Source of the DNA: Rhizobium lentis
GTDB taxonomy: Bacteria; Pseudomonadota; Alphaproteobacteria; Rhizobiales; Rhizobiaceae
Direction: 5' to 3'
Length of the DNA: 64,000 nt
Assembly: GCF_017352135.1 (NCBI RefSeq)
Contig: NZ_CP071457.1
Span: 261,899 to 325,898, forward strand
Shown piece after piece: positions 8,138 to 16,966 of the stretch (positions within the stretch are counted from its first letter, which is position 1; each line of letters begins with the position of its first letter). The translations under genes were made by a program, and so were the position numbers. Under the pieces are notes generated by a model. The model was not told the DNA's origin. It worked only from the letters and a program-made list of their open reading frames with translations, and ran no database searches.

Positions 8138-9484
8138 TTATTGATTGCTCATTAATCTCGACAGCAGAACCTTCTCGCGATAGCTCATCTTTGGAAGCTT
8201 CAGACGATCTCTTGGCAGCAGGATCCGCGCAGAGTGGACATGGCTGCGATGCTCGGCACCCCTGAGGTGTGCACCGGCATGCAACTCGCCGATCCCCCGC
8301 TGCCTGAAATTTCCAGTGATGATCGCCGCGAATTGGCCGCCGCTTTCATTCCGATCAACGGCAAGCATCGTTTCCGCGACGTCGCCGTAATCCAGAAAAT
8401 CGGGCGCGAGAGCCCACAAGGTTTCCGCCAGATACGTGCCTGCGACGTCTCGTGCATCGAGCAGCGCCTCGACAAATCCATCTGGGTTCCGCGCAAAAGC
8501 GCGGTCGAAAGCGTGCTGTACGGGGGCCTCGGCAGCCGGATCGAACTCGGCAATATCGGAGAGATCCTCGACGGCCCGCGAGATAAGGCCTCGCGCCACC
8601 AGGCTCTCGTGAAAGATATCGACGAGTATATCGAAGATCGCACCGGTGAGCGGCTGCGAGAGCTCGTGTTCGTCCTTCCAGCCACGCGTGAACTCGGCCA
8701 TCGTCCGTTTGTTGTTTGCCGAACGTATCTGGCGGTGCGGCGAAAACTCTGAAAAGCGTGCGAGGCGATTTGCCCGGTAGAGGTTGCCGCGCGTCTCTGA
8801 GAGGACATTGTCGATCACCGACGGGAAGTGCATGGCCGCGATCAGCGACACGCAGTCGGAGAAGGCCTCCTGGAAACCAAGATATTCCGGATATTCAGTT
8901 CCAGGGCGCGGCACGCCGAGGACGCTGAAGATGATCGCGTGGCCCACCTCATGGGCGACGACGTCGAAATCCAGACTGAAGGGAAGGATGCGTCCATCCT
9001 TCTCGAACTGGCTGCCGACTTCAAGGAAGCCATAGCCGTACTGAGCATTGTCCCACTGCGGCAAAATGGAGATTTCCAAACGGTCATAGTGATCGCGAAA
9101 ATGCCATGTAAGCGGCTGGCCGAGATAGCGCTCCCAGACATCGAGTGTGAACCGTATGCAGCCGAAGACATGTGAGGCTTCGAAACCGGGCATCGAAGGT
9201 CGGAGATAGTCGAAATTACCGCGCCCATCGGGGTTGGCCGGCTCGAGGATTTTTCCGGTCCACGGCGGCAGATGCATGTAGGGCGTCCCGAGCGGTCCGC
9301 GCTTCACGCCGTAAGGACCGGTCTTGCCGACCGGCTCCACGACGAACATGCGGTCGTCGGCCGGACCAGCTGTCAGGCTGTTCAACGGAGACGACACTTC
9401 GACGATCTCGGGATTGGACCGAGCATCTTCAAATGGAGGCTGCACAAAAAGTCTGAACCGGGTGCCCATTCCGCTCCCCCTCAA
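8138..9484 (-). CDS. Putative zinc metallopeptidase, thermolysin-like (gluzincin)
   Basis: The 448-residue protein carries HEVGH (residues 178-182), the zinc-binding HExxH motif, and QEAFSD with Glu206 24 residues after the second His, the spacing and context of thermolysin-family (M4-like) enzymes (E-A-x-S-D). No secretion signal is visible: it starts MRGSGMGTRFRLFVQPPFED, so either it acts inside the cell or it is exported by another route. The region before the active site has no obvious M4 propeptide. The methionine at residue 6 is an alternative start. It is the first gene of a three-gene cassette with two proteins of unknown function. Peptidase activity is inferred from the motif only. 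Confidence 0.72.
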   Translation of the reverse strand: MRGSGMGTRFRLFVQPPFEDARSNPEIVEVSSPLNSLTAGPADDRMFVVEPVGKTGPYGVKRGPLGTPYMHLPPWTGKILEPANPDGRGNFDYLRPSMPGFEASHVFGCIRFTLDVWERYLGQPLTWHFRDHYDRLEISILPQWDNAQYGYGFLEVGSQFEKDGRILPFSLDFDVVAHEVGHAIIFSVLGVPRPGTEYPEYLGFQEAFSDCVSLIAAMHFPSVIDNVLSETRGNLYRANRLARFSEFSPHRQIRSANNKRTMAEFTRGWKDEHELSQPLTGAIFDILVDIFHESLVARGLISRAVEDLSDIAEFDPAAEAPVQHAFDRAFARNPDGFVEALLDARDVAGTYLAETLWALAPDFLDYGDVAETMLAVDRNESGGQFAAIITGNFRQRGIGELHAGAHLRGAEHRSHVHSARILLPRDRLKLPKMSYREKVLLSRLMSNQ

Positions 9485-9585
9485 AAGACTTTCATGATTG
9501 CCAGTTTAAGTTGACATTCGACGCTCAAGGCAGATTTAGCAAGTAATAAAATGGTATTAGAGCCAGGCTGACAGATTTAGGGGCG

Positions 9586-11460
9586 TCAGTCAGACAGTGA
9601 AACCAACTTCGAATAGCGCGGGTGACTGCGGATGGGGTCGAGATCGGAATCATTCTTGAACCACAGCCGCATTTCGATACCGACCTGCGGCATCCAGACC
9701 TCAAGCAAGTCAATCGCCCGGTCGATCTCGCCAAGCAGCGCATAGGTGCAGGCGGCGTTGTACTGAATGTTTATATCATCGGGATCCGTCGCCAGGGAGC
9801 GCGCCAGCCATTCCAGCGCCGTATCGCGAACGCCGAGAAAGGCCAGCGCCGTCGCTCCGAGGCAGGCAACATTGGCATTTTCCGGATGGAGCCGCAGTTC
9901 CTCTTCCGCCCTTTTCAATGCGATCCTCGCATAGCTGCTGGCTTTGTCTATCTGTCCGAGTGAACGTAAGACGTTCACCAGCATGATCGGAGCACCGTAA
10001 TCGGCAGGCTTGATTTCCATCGCCCGCTGAAAATGCATAGCCGCCAGTTCGAACTGGCCGTCGGTGACGCAAAATTCGGCATAGTAGCGGTTCGCCTCGT
10101 GGCAGTTGGCATCGAGCGACAAAGCTTGCTCGAATGCGGAAACTGCTTCGGTGCGATTGCCGGCCACCGCCAGAGCAAATCCCTTGGCCGCATAGGCCTC
10201 CGCCAGATTGGGATCGATAACAAGCGCCGTGGTGGTGTTCGCGAGGATCTCCTCCACCGGAATCTCAGCGCCGAACTGCGACCTTAGGCGCGCATCGCAG
10301 ACCGCGATACCGGCATAGGCGCGGGCATAGCCCGGGTCCAGTTCGATGGCTCTGGCGAAGCTCTGCCTGGCCATCAGATGGTTGGAGCGGGAGGCAATAT
10401 GGTAGTATTCGCGCCCCCTGAGGAAGTGCGTATAGGCTTCGACGTTGCCTGTCGGCGCCTGCTCGATTGCCCTCTTCTCCTCCGGCAGCAGCCTCACCTT
10501 GAGTTGCTCGACGATCGCCTTGGCGATCTCGTCCTGCACTTCGAAGATGTCGGTCAGGTCGCGGTCGTAACGCGCGGCCCAGACATGGCCGTCGCTGGCT
10601 GCTTCGATCAATTCGGCATTGATCCGCACATGGTTGCCCGCCTTGCGGACGCTGCCCTCCACAATATAGGCAACGCCGAGTTCCGCAGCGATGCGCTGCA
10701 GGTTTTCGCTTCGGCCTTTCCATGTAAAGACCGTGTTGCGGCTGAGCACGAACAGGCCTGAAACATTCGACAGGTCGGTGATGAGATCTTCGGTAATACC
10801 GTCGCTGAAAAAATCCTGATCCGGATCGTTGCTGATATTGGCGAATGGCAGGATTGCAACCGACGGCTTGTTCACCGGCGCCCGTGTGTGTCCGCCTGCA
10901 GCATGCGGAACCCTTTCACCGGAAGAGACATTGCCCCAATCGGCAAAATAGACATGGACCGGACGGGAAATATTCTTGACGGTCATGGGGCCCTGGTCTG
11001 CGAAATCGAGGCCGAGCTTGTTTGCGATTTCATGGCGCACGGCCGCGGAACAGGCAATGCCGCCCGGGGCCGCAAGGGCCTGCAGCCGAACCGCCACATT
11101 AATACCGTCCCCATGAAAGTCGTCCTCATCGAAGACGATGTCGCCGAGGTTCAAGCCTATTCGGAAGGCAAAATGCCTGTCGGCTGGAATGCCCAGGTTG
11201 CGTTCCAGCATGCCGCGCTGGATGTCGACCGCACAGCGCGCAGCACTCAGCACGCTGCCGAATTCGACCAGGAAACCGTCGCCCATGACCTTGATTATAT
11301 GTCCGCCATGGGTTGCGACAGCGGGATCGAAGAGCTCCCGGCGATGCTGACGCAGGGCGTTGAGCGTCTCCTCTTCGTTGGCTTCCAGGAGACGGCTATA
11401 GCCCACTACATCGGCAGCCAGAATAGCCGCCAGCCGACGTTCAACAAGCTCTGCGCACAT
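9586..11460 (-). CDS. Class III adenylate/guanylate cyclase with TolB-like and TPR domains
   Basis: The 624-residue protein has an N-terminal class III cyclase domain (about 1-190) with AAILAADVVGYSRLL and MGDGFLVEFGSV supplying the two metal-binding Asp residues. A middle segment (about 205-330) beginning KPSVAILPFANISNDP resembles the TolB/FlgO-like domain common after rhizobial cyclases, and the rest is TPR repeats (about 340-600, for example LDPNLAEAYAAKGFALAVAG). No membrane segment is seen, so it should be cytoplasmic. Many such proteins exist per rhizobial genome, and their signals are mostly unknown. It is a single gene, convergent with nothing nearby, about 100 nt downstream of the metallopeptidase cassette. 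Confidence 0.88.
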   Translation of the reverse strand: MCAELVERRLAAILAADVVGYSRLLEANEEETLNALRQHRRELFDPAVATHGGHIIKVMGDGFLVEFGSVLSAARCAVDIQRGMLERNLGIPADRHFAFRIGLNLGDIVFDEDDFHGDGINVAVRLQALAAPGGIACSAAVRHEIANKLGLDFADQGPMTVKNISRPVHVYFADWGNVSSGERVPHAAGGHTRAPVNKPSVAILPFANISNDPDQDFFSDGITEDLITDLSNVSGLFVLSRNTVFTWKGRSENLQRIAAELGVAYIVEGSVRKAGNHVRINAELIEAASDGHVWAARYDRDLTDIFEVQDEIAKAIVEQLKVRLLPEEKRAIEQAPTGNVEAYTHFLRGREYYHIASRSNHLMARQSFARAIELDPGYARAYAGIAVCDARLRSQFGAEIPVEEILANTTTALVIDPNLAEAYAAKGFALAVAGNRTEAVSAFEQALSLDANCHEANRYYAEFCVTDGQFELAAMHFQRAMEIKPADYGAPIMLVNVLRSLGQIDKASSYARIALKRAEEELRLHPENANVACLGATALAFLGVRDTALEWLARSLATDPDDINIQYNAACTYALLGEIDRAIDLLEVWMPQVGIEMRLWFKNDSDLDPIRSHPRYSKLVSLSD

Positions 11461-11675
11461 GCCCGTCTCCCCAACGCGCTGGTGGCAACACTTCTCTATT
11501 CTCGCAGCCAGTCAGTAATGTTGCAGGACGATTGTATTACTGACAACTAAAATCTCCCCCTTTACCGTAAGAACTCTTAGAGTTATTCAGAGGTCGCGGA
11601 TTGCAGCCGGGAAGAAAGTCACTGGTGGATGCCGCTCTTCAGCTCAGCGCTTGTTCTCGCGGCTGGCGGTGTTAT

Positions 11676-11695
11676 ATGTAGGTAAATACCTACAT
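11676..11695. promoter_or_regulatory. Operator palindrome of the Phd/VapC module
   Basis: Perfect 9-bp inverted repeat ATGTAGGTA-AA-TACCTACAT, 12 nt before the antitoxin ATG. Toxin-antitoxin operons of this type are usually autoregulated through such a site bound by the antitoxin, alone or with the toxin. Confidence 0.7.
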
Positions 11696-11707
11696 GGAGC
11701 GCGTGCC

Positions 11708-11962
11708 ATGACCATTACGACACTTTCCAGCCGTGAGCTCAATCACGACGTCAGCAATGCGAAGAAAGCTGCCAGAAAAGGGCCGGTCATCATCACTGAC
11801 CGGGGCAAACCTTCTCATGTGCTTCTGACATATGAGGAGTTTCAGCGTCTTTCCGGCAGGCGCCAAAGTCTGGTCGATGGGCTTTCCATGCCGGGCCTGT
11901 CGGAAATCGATTTCATGCCGCCGCGGGTCGAGATCAAAACCCGCGGAGTTGACCTGTCTTGA
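11708..11962 (+). CDS. Phd/YefM-family antitoxin
   Basis: This 84-residue antitoxin starts MTITTLSSRELNHDVSNAKK at 11708; the longer open frame upstream runs through the operator and is not used. The N-terminal half fits the Phd/YefM DNA-binding fold, with GPVIITDRGKPSHVLLTYEE typical of the family. The C-terminal tail (PRVEIKTRGVDL) should wrap and inhibit the toxin. The stop overlaps the TTG start of the PIN-domain toxin (TTGA), the usual coupling in these operons. It probably represses its own promoter through the palindrome just upstream. Confidence 0.85.
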   Translation: MTITTLSSRELNHDVSNAKKAARKGPVIITDRGKPSHVLLTYEEFQRLSGRRQSLVDGLSMPGLSEIDFMPPRVEIKTRGVDLS

Positions 11963-12381
11963 GCTATCTGCTGGATACGAATGTCATTTCCGAACTGCGC
12001 AAGATTGGTGACGGCAAGGCTGATCCGGAAGTCGTCGCATGGATAAACGCGGCAAATGCTTCGGATTTCTATCTCTCCGCAATTACTATTCTCGAATTGG
12101 AACGGGGCGTGCTCGGTGTCCAGCGACGAGACGCCAAGCAAGGTTCACGCCTGCGCACATGGCTTGATGCCCACGTGCGTCCGCAGTTCGCCGGCCGGAT
12201 ACTGCCGATCGATGATGCCATCGCAACGCGTTCTGCGCATCTGCATATTCCCGACCGGCGCAATGAGGCAGATGCGTTGATTGCAGCAACCGCGCTCGTT
12301 CATAATCTTACCGTGGTCACGCGAAACGTGAGAGATTTCGACGGCACCGGCGTCGTCATTGTCGATCCCTGGCGAGGCTAA
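11959..12381 (+). CDS. vapC: VapC-family PIN-domain toxin (RNase)
   Basis: The 140-residue protein starts with TTG at 11959, overlapping the antitoxin stop. It begins SYLLDTNVISELRK, the canonical PIN-domain start with the first acidic residue (Asp). ILELERG supplies a conserved Glu, RNEADALIAATA the third acidic site and TRNVRDFDGTGV the last. All four acidic positions of an active PIN nuclease appear present, so the toxin looks intact. VapC toxins cleave tRNA or rRNA when freed from the antitoxin. Length is normal (130-140). Confidence 0.9.
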   Translation: MSYLLDTNVISELRKIGDGKADPEVVAWINAANASDFYLSAITILELERGVLGVQRRDAKQGSRLRTWLDAHVRPQFAGRILPIDDAIATRSAHLHIPDRRNEADALIAATALVHNLTVVTRNVRDFDGTGVVIVDPWRG

Positions 12382-12447
12382 CCAACGTGGGCACATGATC
12401 GGATGCCGGCGTTTTTCTGCGGGAGGTGCGGTTTCGTTCCGGCACCG

Positions 12448-13515
12448 TCAGCTCTTCGCAGAGCCGATGCTCTCCCGCAGGATGAGCTTGCTGGGGATGA
12501 CGGTGCGGACCTTCGCCGCCTCTTGCCGCTGATCAATGGCGCCGAGCAGGAGATCGACTGCCGCGCGGCCCATCTCTTCCACCGGCTGCTTGATCGTCGA
12601 GAGCGGCGGCGAGCAGAACTCGCAGACGGGAGAGCCGTCGAAGGAGACGATGGAGAGGTCGCCCGGCACCGCAAAGCCCGCGTGCTGAATGCGGCTCATG
12701 AACGAGATCGCCATGTCGTCGCTGGTTGCGATGACGGCCGTCGGTCGAACGTCGAGCTTCGTGAAATCGTCGACGGCGCGAATGCCTGTCTCGAAACCGT
12801 GCTGATATTCGAGGTCGCCGCCGGATATGGACAGGGCGTCCTCGGAAAGTCCCCCTGCCCCCAGCGCCTCGAGGACGCCGGCATAGCGCTCGACATCATG
12901 GTAGTTGCCCCTGGGGCCGGCGATATAGAGGAACCGCCTGTGGCCCAGACGGATCAGTTCCGTCGTTGCGTCTCTGATCGCTTCCCGATCGTTGGTCACG
13001 ACGCTCGGCACTCCGGCATTGCTCATGTCGAACAGCATCGAGACGATCGGCAGCCCTGCGCCGGCGGGAGAGCGCCCGTCGACCTCGGGAAGTTTCGACG
13101 AGAAGATGATGACGCCCCGCACCGTTCCACCAAAGGCAAGATTGAGGATGTGCCGTTCGGAGGCTTCCTCACGATCGAGATTGGCGATCATCAAATTGTA
13201 TCCCTCCTGAATCAGGGACTTGTTGATGCTCTGGAGAACCTGCGGGATGATCTGCGATGCGCCGTAGTAAGGCGATCCGGGCAGGATGATCATGATCGTA
13301 TTGGATTTGCCGACCCTGAGCCCGCGCGCCATCGCATTCGGAGTATACCCGAGCTGCTTGGCAGCCGCATTGATTCTGGTGCGCGTTTTCTCATTGACCC
13401 GCCCGGGATTGGCAAGCGCCCGGCTGACGGTCGAGATCGCAACGCCGGCAAGCCGAGCGACGTCGGCCATCAAGGCAGCCGATTGTTCCTCTCCCACATC
13501 CTTGTTTTTATTCAC
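12448..13515 (-). CDS. LacI-family transcriptional regulator
   Basis: The 355-residue protein has an N-terminal LacI helix-turn-helix, MADVARLAGVAISTVSRALA, and hinge segment KQLGYTPNAMARGLRVGKSN, followed by a periplasmic-binding-like effector domain (about 75-340). It is transcribed divergently from the sugar catabolic operon starting at 13732, and two LacI-type operator-like palindromes lie between them. It is therefore the likely repressor of that operon. The effector is probably the transported sugar or a derivative. Confidence 0.93.
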   Translation of the reverse strand: MNKNKDVGEEQSAALMADVARLAGVAISTVSRALANPGRVNEKTRTRINAAAKQLGYTPNAMARGLRVGKSNTIMIILPGSPYYGASQIIPQVLQSINKSLIQEGYNLMIANLDREEASERHILNLAFGGTVRGVIIFSSKLPEVDGRSPAGAGLPIVSMLFDMSNAGVPSVVTNDREAIRDATTELIRLGHRRFLYIAGPRGNYHDVERYAGVLEALGAGGLSEDALSISGGDLEYQHGFETGIRAVDDFTKLDVRPTAVIATSDDMAISFMSRIQHAGFAVPGDLSIVSFDGSPVCEFCSPPLSTIKQPVEEMGRAAVDLLLGAIDQRQEAAKVRTVIPSKLILRESIGSAKS

Positions 13516-13574
13516 GTTTATGTGTTTCTCCCGGATATTTCGATTTGCAACTCTAAGGCAGGCGGCGATTTATA

Positions 13575-13586
13575 GCAAACGTTTGC
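13575..13586. promoter_or_regulatory. LacI-type operator, first copy
   Basis: Perfect 12-bp palindrome GCAAACGTTTGC with the central CG typical of LacI/GalR-family operators. It lies 60 nt upstream of the lacI-type gene start, in the divergent promoter region. Confidence 0.6.
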
Positions 13587-13632
13587 CAAAAATTGCTTGC
13601 TTAAAAAACCAGCTTGATTATCATCTAGGCAT

Positions 13633-13646
13633 GGCAAACGATTGCC
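13633..13646. promoter_or_regulatory. LacI-type operator, second copy
   Basis: GGCAAACGATTGCC, a near-palindrome sharing the GCAAACG half-site with the copy 58 bp away. The pair could allow looping or separate control of the regulator and the sugar operon. Confidence 0.55.
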
Positions 13647-13731
13647 ATTCCTTAATGCGTTGAAAATCCATGGCTTATTGGATGCGGAACTGCCCTTTCC
13701 GCACGTGGGTAGGCCATGCCTTGAGAAATGG

Positions 13732-14688
13732 ATGGTTATGGCTGGCGACAGGCTGCGTTTCGGCGTCGATCTCGTGACGTTCTTTCATCCTCGCTTCTGG
13801 GGCGTCGACAGCCATGATGCGATCGTCGATCATGCGCGGGCTCAGCCGCGCGCCTTCTGGGACAAGATACTCGACAGCGTCCAGGCTTCCGGCGTGACCG
13901 GCGTCGAACTGACCTTCTCTCCCTTCAACTGGCAGGACGTCATCAAGACATATGGTTCCATCGATGCCTTCGCGGGCGAACTGACAAGGCGCGGCCTGAC
14001 GCTCTGCAGCGGCTTCTTCGCGGAACTGGAGGCGGCCGGTGACTTTGCCGATCCCGAGGCGCAGCGCGCGTTGATCGACAAGGCGGAGCGCTATGCCGAT
14101 TTCCTGAAGGCCTGCGGCAGCGATATCATGGTGATCGGCGCGCCACTTCGCCAGACGCTCGGCGCCCAGCCGGTGCAGTTCCATGATTTCGACCGCGCCA
14201 AGGTGATTGCCGATTTCTTGAACCGGCTCGGCGCGACCCTTTATGCCAAGGGCGTGCGGCTTGCGCTGCATACCGAGGCGCATTCAATCTTTGCCGCCGC
14301 GCGCGACGTCGACCTGCTGATGCTTTTGACCGACCCGGCCTATGTGCACATGTGCCCCGACACGGCTCACATCATCGTTGCCGGTTCCGATCCGATCCAG
14401 CTCGTCGATCGCCATCACGAACGCATGATCATCGCCCACTGGAAGGACGCGATCGGTCCGATGCCTGCCGACACGCCGATCGACAAGCATATCCATGAAC
14501 GCCACCAGCCCTATTTCTGCGGCTTCGGCCTCGGACGGGTCGACTGGCCGGCCTGGATTCGACTGCTGCGCGACCGGGCCTATGAAGGCTGGGCGATCCT
14601 TGAACTCGATGCCGCGCCGGATCCCGTCCGCGACATCGCCAACGGGCTGACGCTCGTCCGGCAGGCGCTCCTGCCGATCTATCGCTGA
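13732..14688 (+). CDS. Sugar phosphate isomerase/epimerase (TIM barrel, AP-endonuclease 2 fold)
   Basis: The 318-residue protein (from MVMAGDRLRFGVDLVTFF) belongs to the xylose isomerase-like TIM-barrel superfamily (COG1082/IolE-like). Recognisable pieces are GVTGVELTFSPFN, MVIGAPLRQT, LHTEAHSIFA, MCPDTAHIIVAGSDP and AILELDAAPDP, with Glu, Asp, His and Glu residues suited to metal binding. The frame is open further upstream to 13642, but that stretch lies in the operator region and lacks the family start, so 13732 is preferred. It is the first gene of an operon with an ABC sugar importer and a GMC oxidoreductase. In related loci such isomerases act on 3-keto sugars or inositol derivatives; the substrate here is unknown. 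Confidence 0.82.
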   Translation: MVMAGDRLRFGVDLVTFFHPRFWGVDSHDAIVDHARAQPRAFWDKILDSVQASGVTGVELTFSPFNWQDVIKTYGSIDAFAGELTRRGLTLCSGFFAELEAAGDFADPEAQRALIDKAERYADFLKACGSDIMVIGAPLRQTLGAQPVQFHDFDRAKVIADFLNRLGATLYAKGVRLALHTEAHSIFAAARDVDLLMLLTDPAYVHMCPDTAHIIVAGSDPIQLVDRHHERMIIAHWKDAIGPMPADTPIDKHIHERHQPYFCGFGLGRVDWPAWIRLLRDRAYEGWAILELDAAPDPVRDIANGLTLVRQALLPIYR

Positions 14689-14745
14689 TATTATTTCGAA
14701 GACGACAAACGCCCCGCCGAGAGGGCATTTCCAAGAGGTGGAACA

Positions 14746-15978
14746 ATGAAGACCATGATGAAGCTTTTTCTTGCTGGCGTGGCTTTCGCCGGCCTATGCG
14801 CCCCGGTCCAAGCCGAGGACAAGCCGACGATCGAGATCATGTCGTCCTGGACGTCGGGCGGTGAAGCCGCGGCCCTCAATGTCATCAAGACGGAATTCGA
14901 AAAGCGCGGCGGCGTCTGGAAAGATTCCTCGATCGCCGGTTTCGGCGCGGCGGACGCTGCCTTCCAGAACCGCATCGTTGCCGGTGACGCGCCCGGCGCC
15001 AAGCAGGGCGTCATCGGCCTCGCCGCCGCCGATTTCGTCAGCCAGGGTCTGTTCAATCCGATCGACGACGTGGCCGCCACCGGCAAATGGGCCGATGCCC
15101 TGCCGAAATCGATCCATGATCTCATTTCCTATGACGGCAAGGTCTATCTCGCTCCAACAGGTGCTCATGGCGAAAGCTGGGTCTTCTATTCCAAGGAAGC
15201 CTTCAGCAAGGCTGGTATTGCGCAGGAACCGAAGAGCTGGGACGAGTTTTTCACCGATCTCGACAAGCTCAAGGCCGCCGGCATCATCCCGGTCGCCTGG
15301 GGCGGCCAGCCCTGGCAGCAGACCAAGGTCTTCAACATGATCCTGCTCTCGCAGGTCGGTACCGACGGCTTCCTGAAGATCTATGCCGACAAGGACAAGA
15401 GCGAGGCCTCCGTCGAGGGCGTGAAGAAGACGCTTGCAATCCTCGGCAAGCTGCGCGGCTATGTCGATGCGGGTGCGGCCGGCCGCAACTGGAACGACGC
15501 GACCGCCATGCTGATCACCGACAAGGCCGGCGTGCAGTTCATGGGCGATTGGGCCAAGGGCGAATTCACAGTCGCCGGCCAGGAGCCGGGCAAGGATTAT
15601 GGCTGCATGATCGCTCCTGAATCCAAAGGCATGGTCTACATCGCCGACGCCCTCTGGTTCCCGAAGACCGGCAATGCTGAGACCGACAAGGCGCAGAAGC
15701 TTCTCGCCGAGGTCGTCATGGACCCAACCATCCAGGTCGAATTCGCTCTCAAGAAGGGCTCGGTTCCGATGCGCTCCGATGTCGACAAGTCGAAACTCGA
15801 TGCCTGCGCCCAAAAGGGTCTCGAACTGATGAGCGCCGGCGCCATCGTGCCGGATCAGGCGATCGTGCTCACGCCCCAGCAGGTCGGCGCGCTCGACGAT
15901 TTCGTAGACGAATATTGGAGCGGCGGCTCGAATGACGCGGGTGCCGCTGCCGAAAACTTCTTCGCCATCTTCGAGTAG
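14746..15978 (+). CDS. Sugar ABC transporter substrate-binding protein
   Basis: The 410-residue protein is a family 1 extracellular solute-binding protein (COG1653, UgpB/MalE-like). It has a signal peptide (residues 1-23, MKTMMKLFLAGVAFAGLC then a cleavage region at VQAED) and starts its mature part with PTIEIMSSWTSGGEAAAL. Later segments (GVQFMGDWAKGEF and the KGSVPMRSDVD region) are typical of glucose/glycoside binders. An AGGTGG ribosome binding site lies just ahead of the ATG. It precedes two permeases and an ATPase of the same type, forming a complete importer. Confidence 0.92.
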   Translation: MKTMMKLFLAGVAFAGLCAPVQAEDKPTIEIMSSWTSGGEAAALNVIKTEFEKRGGVWKDSSIAGFGAADAAFQNRIVAGDAPGAKQGVIGLAAADFVSQGLFNPIDDVAATGKWADALPKSIHDLISYDGKVYLAPTGAHGESWVFYSKEAFSKAGIAQEPKSWDEFFTDLDKLKAAGIIPVAWGGQPWQQTKVFNMILLSQVGTDGFLKIYADKDKSEASVEGVKKTLAILGKLRGYVDAGAAGRNWNDATAMLITDKAGVQFMGDWAKGEFTVAGQEPGKDYGCMIAPESKGMVYIADALWFPKTGNAETDKAQKLLAEVVMDPTIQVEFALKKGSVPMRSDVDKSKLDACAQKGLELMSAGAIVPDQAIVLTPQQVGALDDFVDEYWSGGSNDAGAAAENFFAIFE

Positions 15979-16075
15979 GATCGTGCCTGTGGCGTCGGAC
16001 GGATTCCGACGTCACCGCTGCCGCGGCTTAAGCGGCGGCGCGTGTTCCGCTTTCCATCCGTCAAAGAGTTGGCCG

Positions 16076-16966
16076 ATGTCCGTCAAACGCAAGCGTAATC
16101 TTTCCGCGACCATCGCTCTCTTGCCGACATGGTTTGCCGCGGTCGTGGTCTTCATCGGCACCATGGCTTGGTCGATCCGCCTTTCCTTCACCAATTCCAC
16201 ACTCTTTCCGTCCTCGACCTATGTCGGCTTTGCACAGTATTCGAAGCTCTTCGCGTCCGCCAAATGGCTCGCCTCGCTGCAAAATGTGCTGATCTTCGGC
16301 GTCCTCTACGTCGCGGGCTGCCTGGTGCTCGGCTTCCTGCTGGCCGCCGCACTCGACCGCAAGATCCGCTTCGAAAGCGCCTTGAGGACGATCTTCCTCT
16401 ATCCCTACGCCATGTCCTTCGTGGTGACGGGGCTGATCTGGCAATGGATGCTCAACCCCACACTCGGCATTCAGGCGAGCGTGCGTTCGCTCGGCTGGGA
16501 AAGCTTCGTGCTCGACTGGGTGGTCAATCGCGACATGGCGATCTATGCGCTGGTGCTTGCCGGCGTCTGGCAGGGGGCCGGGCTCGTCATGGTGATCGCG
16601 CTTGCCGGCATACGCGGCATCGAAGCCGAGCAGTGGAAGGCGGCCCGCATCGACGGCATTCCCGTCTGGCGCATCTATGTCTCGATCATTCTGCCCCAGC
16701 TCGGGCCGGCGCTCGCCGCAGCCGGCATGCTGCTCGCAATGGGCGTGATCAAGACCTATGACATCGTCGTCGCCATGACTAATGGTGGCCCCGGCAATGC
16801 GACCGAAGTGCCGGCGAAATTTATCATGGACAATCTGTTCGGGCGCCAGAACCTCGGCCTTGCCACAGCAGGCGCGACAGTGCTCGTCCTCGGCGTCGTC
16901 ATCGCAGTCGCGCCGTTCCGTTACGCGATGCACATGCGCAATCAGGCAAAGGGAGGGGCGAGATGA
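16076..16966 (+). CDS. Sugar ABC transporter permease (MalF/UgpA type)
   Basis: The 296-residue inner-membrane permease starts MSVKRKRNLSATIALLPTWF at 16076; the longer open frame upstream overlaps the binding-protein gene and is rejected. Six membrane segments are expected. The EAA loop contacting the ATPase reads EAEQWKAARIDGIPVWRIYV (about residues 182-201). It follows the binding-protein gene after about 97 nt and overlaps the second permease by four bases (ATGA), so the two permeases are coupled and form the membrane heterodimer. Confidence 0.92.
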   Translation: MSVKRKRNLSATIALLPTWFAAVVVFIGTMAWSIRLSFTNSTLFPSSTYVGFAQYSKLFASAKWLASLQNVLIFGVLYVAGCLVLGFLLAAALDRKIRFESALRTIFLYPYAMSFVVTGLIWQWMLNPTLGIQASVRSLGWESFVLDWVVNRDMAIYALVLAGVWQGAGLVMVIALAGIRGIEAEQWKAARIDGIPVWRIYVSIILPQLGPALAAAGMLLAMGVIKTYDIVVAMTNGGPGNATEVPAKFIMDNLFGRQNLGLATAGATVLVLGVVIAVAPFRYAMHMRNQAKGGAR

